In this document: piece after piece, positions 31,813 through 35,952 of the stretch
Layout: every line of letters begins with the position of its first letter
Position numbering within the stretch: position 1 is the stretch's first letter
Source of the DNA: JAVKSM01 sp039583705
GTDB lineage: Bacteria > Actinomycetota > Actinomycetes > Mycobacteriales > Pseudonocardiaceae
Assembly (NCBI GenBank): GCA_039583705.1
Contig: JAVKSM010000017.1
Span: forward strand, 1 to 35,952
DNA: 35,952 bases
Reading direction: 5' to 3'
Position numbers and translations under genes: made by a program
The notes under the pieces: generated by a model
Told to the model about the DNA's origin: nothing
What the model saw: only the letters and a program-made list of their open reading frames with translations
The model's database searches: none

Positions 31813-32133
31813 CTACGGCGACCCTTCCTCGACGACGCGGTCCAGCTCCGCTACGAGGGCGGTCCGCTCCCGCTCCACCTCCCGGACCCGGCCGACCAGC
31901 GAACGGTACTCCGCGTGGCCCGACAGCCGAGCGCTCACCTTCACCTCGAAAGTCTCGGGGGTGCGCCACGGCGACACCCACTGGCGATCGACGTCTGCGG
32001 CGAGCTCCCCCTTGATCTCGTCCATCCGACGGCGGAGCTCCGCCAACTCCCGCTGCGCGGCGTCCAGCCGGCCCTCGAGCTCCTCGCGCGGCGGCACGCC
32101 TGGCTGACCCTCCTGGCTCTCCTCCTGGCTCAT
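31813..32133 (-). CDS. small coiled-coil protein
   Basis: A 106-residue protein with high Glu/Arg content. Helical heptads are visible in EELEGRLDAAQRELAELRRR and again in VREVERERTALVAELDRVVE, so an antiparallel coiled-coil dimer is likely. The central stretch (DRQWVSPWRTPETFEVKVSA) has two Trp and could be the specific part. No transmembrane helix. ATG 32133 is preceded by AGGAGGG. No family recognised. It is convergent with the coxE-side genes and points away from the GIY-YIG-like gene. Confidence 0.7.
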   Translation of the reverse strand: MSQEESQEGQPGVPPREELEGRLDAAQRELAELRRRMDEIKGELAADVDRQWVSPWRTPETFEVKVSARLSGHAEYRSLVGRVREVERERTALVAELDRVVEEGSP

Positions 32134-32256
32134 GGTGCCCGCCCTCCTGGGCTGCTCATCGTGGCTCGCCCTCCTGGCTCCTGGCGGGGCTCACACCCGC
32201 AAGGCTCCTCCGTCGGTGGAGCGGGCCAGCGCGGTGCACCCGCCCGGGCGATCTCC

Positions 32257-32262
32257 TACACT
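32257..32262 (+). promoter_or_regulatory. possible -10 box of the gene at 32314
   Basis: TACACT, leading to a transcript start around 32268 and a leader of about 45 nt before ATG 32314. Confidence 0.3.
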
Positions 32263-32313
32263 GGTCCGTGACGGCCACACGAGAGATCTATGACATAGAG
32301 ACAGGGCTCGGAC

Positions 32314-32754
32314 ATGATTCGGCTCGGATCGCTGGCAGGTTACTCGTTCGAGGGACCGCGGCTCCTCGGTGGCTGGACTCCGCCGAACCGGCCGGCGGTC
32401 TACGCCATTCTCTACAAGCCGGAGCCGGACACGAAGCCGGACCGCTACGCGGTCATCTACGTCGGCCACTCAGACGATCTCACAACCGAGGGCTTCCCCT
32501 TCAAACATCCGCGCGCCCACTGCTGGGTGAAACGGGCGGGCTCCAAGTGGAAGCTGCACATATGCACCTACGAGATCGAAGGTGGCACGGTGGGCCACCG
32601 GGAGATGATCTCGCGCGAGCTGACGGCGACCTACGACCCGTTCTGCAACGTCCAGAAGTACGACAAGGCGTGGAAGGATGAGTGGATCGGGGAGTACTCG
32701 TCGGAGCTCACTGGACCGCTCGCTCCGCGCGGCCCCGACGAGCTGCCGCTGTAG
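32314..32754 (+). CDS. possible GIY-YIG-like protein
   Basis: A 146-residue protein. PAVYAILYKP and, about 18 residues later, YAVIYVGHSDDL resemble the two strands of the GIY-YIG nuclease core; a later Glu in HREMISRELTATYDPFCN would match the metal-binding Glu and the terminal Asn. The conserved Arg expected after the YVG strand is not evident (DDLTTEGF), so nuclease activity is doubtful. CW and CN cysteines are present. ATG 32314 has AGGG upstream. It converges with the small-membrane-protein operon, with 31 bases between the stops. Could be a single-stranded DNA nuclease or a binding protein. Confidence 0.5.
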   Translation: MIRLGSLAGYSFEGPRLLGGWTPPNRPAVYAILYKPEPDTKPDRYAVIYVGHSDDLTTEGFPFKHPRAHCWVKRAGSKWKLHICTYEIEGGTVGHREMISRELTATYDPFCNVQKYDKAWKDEWIGEYSSELTGPLAPRGPDELPL

Positions 32755-32785
32755 CCGAGACGTCCCCGACCCCACCCTCTCGCTT

Positions 32786-33157
32786 TCAGTTGTTGGACGG
32801 CCGGAACCCGACAGCCTCGGCGAGCCGCGACCGCCGGCGTACCTGGGCCGGAGTCCCGTTACCGCCGGTGCCCGCCGGTGCCGGAGCAGCCGGAGCCAGC
32901 TTCCGGGCGATGCGCTCGGAGTAGCCGTACAGCAGCGGCAGCGCGCCGGCCACGATCCCGCCGGTGCGGTTGATGTGCTCGATCCCCGGGATGATGACCT
33001 GCCCGTCCCTCTCGATCTGCTGGACGCTCTTCAAGCAGTGATCGAGGTTGTCCGCGATGCGGCTGAGCAGGACCCCGATCCCGAACAGGTAGCTGGCGAG
33101 CACGGCGACGAGCAGGAAGACGTCGGCAGCCGTCAGTGCCACGAGGACGGTGTGCAT
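32786..33157 (-). CDS. one-helix membrane protein, last gene of the cox-like operon
   Basis: A 123-residue protein with one transmembrane helix (VFLLVAVLASYLFGIGVLL, about residues 14-32) close to the N-terminus. Beyond it is a helical segment LSRIADNLDHCLKSVQQIER and HINRTGGIVAGALPLLYGYS, then a Pro/Gly-rich tail and basic C-terminus. One Cys is in the helix. ATG 33157 shares one base with the upstream stop (TGATG) and has a strong GGAGGAGG site, so it is translationally coupled. The family is unknown to me. The same topology recurs in four neighbouring genes. Confidence 0.8.
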   Translation of the reverse strand: MHTVLVALTAADVFLLVAVLASYLFGIGVLLSRIADNLDHCLKSVQQIERDGQVIIPGIEHINRTGGIVAGALPLLYGYSERIARKLAPAAPAPAGTGGNGTPAQVRRRSRLAEAVGFRPSNN

Positions 33158-33465
33158 CACGAACCTCCTCCGGTAGGCGTCCCGGCGCCGGACAGCACCC
33201 TGCCCAGGAACAGGTGGTGCTTGAGTCCCTCCGCCAGCACGAGGTCGACCCCATCCGCGGTCTGCGGGATGAGTGGCGTGTTGGCCGTGTTCCCCTCGAT
33301 CGCCCGCAGCGTGTCCCGGACGTCCACGACGCCCCGGTCGATGATCTTGACCAGCCACACGAGTGCGCCCAGCAGCAGGATCACCACGAGAACGACCACG
33401 AAACCGACACCTATCGCGACCCACCAGAAGGTGATCTCCTGTGGAGCGTATCCGTCGATCGGCAT
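33157..33465 (-). CDS. one-helix membrane protein
   Basis: A 102-residue protein: a short N-terminal segment, a transmembrane helix (VGFVVVLVVILLLGALVWLV, about 20-39), then a soluble helix KIIDRGVVDVRDTLRAIEGN and a variable tail ending in GGGS. No Cys. ATG 33465 is preceded by GGAGGTGA, which also encodes the last codons of the preceding gene, so reinitiation is expected. Function unknown. The helix after the membrane may bind partners encoded in the same operon. Confidence 0.8.
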   Translation of the reverse strand: MPIDGYAPQEITFWWVAIGVGFVVVLVVILLLGALVWLVKIIDRGVVDVRDTLRAIEGNTANTPLIPQTADGVDLVLAEGLKHHLFLGRVLSGAGTPTGGGS

Positions 33466-33468
33466 CGC

Positions 33469-33756
33469 CTAGTCACCTCCTCCAAGGGCCGTGCGCGCCC
33501 GCTGCAGACCGCCGATGATCGCCACCGCGTGGTCGATGGTCGTCCGCAGCTCCCCCAGCGCCAGCGTGTCGTTGTATGCCCGCATCAGTGGTTCGTTGAT
33601 CAGTGGAGCCTGCCGTCCGATGCGCCCGGCAAGGGCCAGGATCGGGGCGACGAGCGCCACGACCACGACGATGACTCCGATGGTGATCGCGAAGCCCAGG
33701 TACCAGCCGAACAGATGCGGCACCGGCTCCCCGGGTAGTGCCGCGAGACTCATCAT
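33469..33756 (-). CDS. one-helix membrane protein
   Basis: A 95-residue protein with a central transmembrane helix (YLGFAITIGVIVVVVALVAP, about 19-38) and a soluble helical domain (INEPLMRAYNDTLALGELRT, TTIDHAVAIIGGLQRAR). The start could be ATG 33756 or 33753; AAGGAGGG stands upstream. It ends only 3 bases before the next start. No known family. Its tail (ARTALGGGD) resembles the next protein's Gly-rich end. Confidence 0.78.
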   Translation of the reverse strand: MMSLAALPGEPVPHLFGWYLGFAITIGVIVVVVALVAPILALAGRIGRQAPLINEPLMRAYNDTLALGELRTTIDHAVAIIGGLQRARTALGGGD

Positions 33757-33797
33757 CCAGCGCCCTCCTTACTATCGGTAGCTTGTGGTGTCCGGCG

Positions 33798-33992
33798 TCA
33801 CTGGGCCGACGAGACGAAAGGCTCGTCTCGCACCGTCGACGCGAGGTAGTCAAGGATCGTCTGGGACGGCGCTGGGACCTTGTGCACGTCCGTCACGTGG
33901 TGCGACAGCTGCCGCATCAGGTCCTCCTGGCTGGAAGCCGTGATCCGCGCGTCGCACTCGGCGCCGGCGGTCCGGCATGAGAAGTGTCGCAT
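33798..33992 (-). CDS. DUF1059 family protein
   Basis: A 64-residue DUF1059 protein. The family pattern is C-x7-type spacing of two Cys followed by a helix and a His-x-x-x-x-H segment: here HFSCRTAGAEC (Cys6 and Cys13), ITASSQEDLMRQLSHHVTDV and H-K-V. DUF1059 is a small domain of unknown function, common in actinobacteria. It is the second of a tandem pair; 27 bases (33843-33869) are identical to 34111-34137 in the upstream copy. ATG 33992 is preceded by AAGGAGG. Encoded inside the small-membrane-protein operon. Confidence 0.88.
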   Translation of the reverse strand: MRHFSCRTAGAECDARITASSQEDLMRQLSHHVTDVHKVPAPSQTILDYLASTVRDEPFVSSAQ

Positions 33993-34065
33993 CGTGCCTC
34001 CTTCTGGCGGACCTGGCGACCCCGGCGCTCTCGGGGTCGCTCGGTAGCTGCTGTGTTCGCTCGAC

Positions 34066-34263
34066 TCACCGAGTCGACGGGCCGCTTGCTTCCTCGTGCA
34101 CTGTGGACGTGAGGTAGTCAAGGATCGTCTGGGACGGGTTCTTGACGTTGTGCGCGTCCTGCACGTGCTTGACGACCTGGCGCATCAGCTCTTCCCTGGT
34201 GGACGCCGAGATCGTCGCCTCGCAATCGGCTCCTGCTTCGGTTCAATAGAACGTCTGGGCCAC
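34066..34263 (-). CDS. DUF1059 paralogue with in-frame TGA (selenoprotein candidate or nonsense mutant)
   Basis: A 65-codon reading frame paralogous to the gene at 33798, with the seventh codon TGA (34243-34245). The frame reads M-A-Q-T-F-Y, then TGA, then TEAGADCEATISASTREELM and onward to a normal stop at 34066. It aligns so that TGA falls exactly on Cys6 of the neighbour (HFSC/TFY-TGA), and the second Cys (Cys14) is kept at the same spacing. After the TGA the third codon positions stay G/C-biased and no other lesion exists. GTG 34263 has a good AGGAG site. Selenocysteine insertion is the attractive reading; a single-base nonsense mutation (TGC to TGA) or a sequencing error is the alternative. 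Confidence 0.6.
34201..34233 (-). promoter_or_regulatory. SECIS-like hairpin downstream of the in-frame TGA
   Basis: Starting 10 nt after the TGA, the mRNA can fold as GGA, GCC and GATTG paired with CGATC, GGC and TCC, with small bulges (UC and G) on the 3' side and an 8-nt apical loop CGAGGCGA. The loop begins 20 nt after TGA (bacterial SECIS loops lie roughly 16-37 nt away) and has G as its second base. GC-rich DNA makes chance hairpins common, so this is weak support alone. Confidence 0.35.
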
Positions 34264-34321
34264 TGCTGTCTCCTCTTCATCTCCCGGACCCGCCAACCGG
34301 GTCCGGGTGAACCCGTGGTGG

Positions 34322-34555
34322 CTACCGTCCGATCCCGTCCGCGACGGCCCGCACCGGAGCCAGGTTCGCGTTCACCGACTTGATCGCGGGCGGGACCGCC
34401 TTCGTCTGGAAGGCGATTGACCGGACACCGACGATGATCGTGCCGAGGGTGAAGCTGACGTGCTTCAGGTGGATGATGACCCGTAGCAGGGCCAAGGCCA
34501 CCACCACCACGACGACTCCTGAAATGATCACTGTGGCCCACCCGGCGGCTGGCAT
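34322..34555 (-). CDS. one-helix membrane protein
   Basis: A 77-residue protein. A transmembrane helix (VIISGVVVVVVALALLRVII, about 9-28) begins almost at once, followed by HLKHVSFTLGTIIVGVRSIA and FQTKAVPPAIKSVNANLAPV. The soluble part has Ile/Val spaced as in a coiled helix. The IKSVNANLAPVRAV segment resembles the juxtamembrane IINSELTPIRG part of the heptad-repeat protein encoded at 25078-25977. ATG 34555 has GGAGGAAG upstream. Function unknown. Confidence 0.8.
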   Translation of the reverse strand: MPAAGWATVIISGVVVVVVALALLRVIIHLKHVSFTLGTIIVGVRSIAFQTKAVPPAIKSVNANLAPVRAVADGIGR

Positions 34556-34619
34556 GGCTTCCTCCTTCTTCGTCGGTCGGTCGCCCGACCAGGTCTCGGT
34601 CCGGGCCTGCTGGCAACGA

Positions 34620-34877
34620 CTACTTCAGCAGTCCCAGTGCGCTGGTCACGTAGCGGGTGGCGCCGACACACACCTCTTGCACGGTCTCATCGGTCTTGGT
34701 CAGCAATTGTGGCACGTTGTCGAGCTCGCCGGTAAGGCTTGCGCCGTGCTTGAGGATGTTGTCCACGGTCACCCGGATGCGTCCTATCGGGGTGACCACG
34801 CGGTTCAACAGCACGAGAACCACCGGGAGCACCGCGAAGAGCAGGAGCGCGTCACCGACCCACCACAGGATCATCAT
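34620..34877 (-). CDS. one-helix membrane protein
   Basis: An 85-residue protein starting at ATG 34877 (or 34874) after GGAGGGAG. One transmembrane helix (WWVGDALLLFAVLPVVLVLL, about 5-24) is followed by an amphipathic helix (NRVVTPIGRIRVTVDNILKH) and a segment with alternating Leu/Val (ELDNVPQLLTKTDETVQEVC). A single Cys is present. It lies directly after coxG. No known family; the topology is shared with the other small proteins of the operon. Confidence 0.8.
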   Translation of the reverse strand: MMILWWVGDALLLFAVLPVVLVLLNRVVTPIGRIRVTVDNILKHGASLTGELDNVPQLLTKTDETVQEVCVGATRYVTSALGLLK

Positions 34878-34905
34878 GTCAGCTCCCTCCTTCCCTGAGT
34901 CGTTG

Positions 34906-35475
34906 TCACGAGGTGTCTCCACCGAAGAGTTGGCGGAAGAACCGTTTGAGAGCCATGATGGCCGCTTTGAAGCCGACACTGAAGCCCTGCACCGGGGCGG
35001 CGGTCTGCGTCGCCGCCTCCCCCCGGCTGGCCCGGCCGATGTTCTCTTGGAGGCAGTCGGCGAAGCTCCGCATGAGCATGTTGGTGACGTCCTGCACCAT
35101 GCCCCTGCCGAACTGGGCGGCCGCTCCGGAGAGCTGGAGATCCTGGGACACCTTCACCCGGGTCCCGCGGCCCGAGGACGTCATCGTCGAGGTCACCGAC
35201 ATGCTGGCCTGGCCCTTGCCCTTCTCCTCGGACCCGGACGCGTTCAACACGACCCGCTTGGCGGCAATGTCCTGCTCGACGATCTTCGCGGTGCCGGCGA
35301 AGCGCAGCGACACCGGTCCCATCTTGGTGGTCACCCGCCCCTTGTAGGTGCCGTCACCGACGACCTCGGTGAGCTCGGCACCGGGCAGGCATGGCACGAT
35401 GCGCGGGACGTCGAGCATGTAGTCCCACACCTGCTCGACAGGCGCCGCGACTTCGAACTCGTTTTCGATCAACAT
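34906..35475 (-). CDS. coxG: CoxG-family SRPBCC protein
   Basis: A 189-residue protein with an SRPBCC (START-like) ligand-binding fold in residues 1-145 (FEVAAPVEQVWDYMLDVPRI, CLPGAELTEV, GTYKGRVTTKMGPVSLRFAG, RGMVQDVTNMLMRSFADCLQ). The C-terminus ends in a basic amphipathic helix (AAIMALKRFFRQLFGG), which suits membrane attachment. CoxG proteins attach CO dehydrogenase-type enzymes to the membrane and have been linked to quinone transfer. ATG 35475 has GGAG upstream. Its companions are the XdhC-like gene before it and small membrane proteins after it. Confidence 0.92.
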   Translation of the reverse strand: MLIENEFEVAAPVEQVWDYMLDVPRIVPCLPGAELTEVVGDGTYKGRVTTKMGPVSLRFAGTAKIVEQDIAAKRVVLNASGSEEKGKGQASMSVTSTMTSSGRGTRVKVSQDLQLSGAAAQFGRGMVQDVTNMLMRSFADCLQENIGRASRGEAATQTAAPVQGFSVGFKAAIMALKRFFRQLFGGDTS

Positions 35476-35518
35476 CAGCTGTGTCTCCTCACGACCAGGT
35501 CGGTCCGCTCGATGCGGC

Positions 35519-35952
35519 TCATGGTTTCGTCCCCGACCCGGCGAAGGTAACCGGCTCCTTTTCGAAGGCCTTGCGACACGCCGCGCCGCAGAAGTAGTAC
35601 GTCACCTTGTCGTGCTCGGCAGTGTGACGTGCCGACGACACCTCGACGGTCATGCCGCAGACCGGGTCGACCGCCTCCTCCACCACGGGAACCTCCACCG
35701 GAAGCCCGGCGCCCGGCGTTCCGGCGGCCCGCAGCCGCACCAGATCCGCCAGGATCGCCACGGCGACCTCGCGGTGGGAGATCTTACCGAGATCGAGCCC
35801 GGCCGGCACCTGTATCCGCGCGACCATCTCCTCGGCGAGCCCGTGGTCCCGCAGGTACCTCAGCAGGGCCGCACCCCGCTGCCGGGAACCCACCAGCCCG
35901 ACGTATGCCGGCCCGGCGGCCAGGGCCTGCTCCAAGGCGTCCTCGTCGTGGG
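35519..35952 (-). CDS. XdhC-family C-terminal domain fused to a YHS domain, 5' end outside window
   Basis: The frame stays open to the window edge, so the N-terminus (CoxI/XdhC N-domain) is missing. Visible is the Rossmann-type XdhC_C segment HDEDALEQALAAGPAYVGLVGSRQRGAAL, read here as HDEDALEQALAAGP and AYVGLVGSRQRGAAL, with ISHREVAVAILADL near its end. A linker is followed by a YHS domain with DPVCGMTVEV and YYFCGAACRKAFEK, whose Cys residues may bind a metal. XdhC proteins carry the molybdenum cofactor and help its sulfuration in xanthine/CO-dehydrogenase-type enzymes. The fusion to YHS suggests a coupled metal-handling step. It is the first visible gene of this operon. Confidence 0.9.
   Translation of the reverse strand, partial: HDEDALEQALAAGPAYVGLVGSRQRGAALLRYLRDHGLAEEMVARIQVPAGLDLGKISHREVAVAILADLVRLRAAGTPGAGLPVEVPVVEEAVDPVCGMTVEVSSARHTAEHDKVTYYFCGAACRKAFEKEPVTFAGSGTKP

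Noticed and set aside
34185..34616. A 143-codon minus-strand frame across the DUF1059 and membrane-protein genes
   Set aside because: Shadow frame, Arg-rich and without ribosome site; it overlaps the better-supported 34322-34555 gene and the TGA-containing DUF1059 frame.

Overview
The window is high-G+C DNA with actinobacterial gene content, probably from a Pseudonocardiaceae-like or related mycelial actinomycete. Evidence for this is the acyl-CoA carboxylase cluster accD-accE-maf-sseA-sufE-accA (the Mycobacterium neighbourhood), GTG starts, the divergent rsmI/protein O-mannosyltransferase pair, a DUF1707 protein and many -10 boxes of the form TANNNT placed 6-8 nt before a start codon, which implies leaderless mRNAs. 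No rRNA, tRNA or CRISPR was seen.

Layout. 1-5.7 kb: acyl-CoA (propionyl-CoA) carboxylase beta, epsilon and biotinylated alpha subunits with Maf, a rhodanese and SufE, all on the plus strand. 5.8-7.6 kb: an AAA ATPase overlapping a DUF4276/TOPRIM-like protein, a defence-like pair. 7.6-12.2 kb: a DUF1707 membrane protein, then a SNF2 helicase overlapping a SWIM zinc-finger protein. 12.15-13.1 kb: a scar made of gene fragments (IS30-type transposase, AfsR-type TPR, possible methyltransferase). 13.2-25 kb: housekeeping and metabolic genes (glpD, gamma-glutamylcyclotransferase-like, M20 amidohydrolase, a B12-dependent mutase large subunit, Ser/Thr kinase, purine nucleoside phosphorylase, rsmI, protein O-mannosyltransferase, carboxymuconolactone decarboxylase-like), ending at a strong 16-bp-stem terminator.

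25.1-27.4 kb: a three-gene minus-strand operon for membrane-anchored proteins built of uninterrupted I-N/D-x-x-A-x-x heptads. 27.9-31.8 kb: a Fe/Mn superoxide dismutase with an unusual Glu, two unknown small proteins, a CoxD-like MoxR ATPase, a CoxE-like VWA protein and a small conserved-looking protein.

32.8-35.95 kb: a tightly packed minus-strand operon of an XdhC-YHS fusion, CoxG, five tiny one-helix membrane proteins and two tandem DUF1059 proteins. The CoxD/E/G and XdhC homologues tie this region to maturation and membrane attachment of a molybdenum hydroxylase such as CO dehydrogenase; any structural genes would lie beyond the right edge. One DUF1059 gene has an in-frame TGA exactly where its neighbour has a conserved Cys, followed by a plausible SECIS-like hairpin, so it is a selenoprotein candidate. 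I regard this operon, and the heptad-repeat operon, as the likeliest undescribed systems here.
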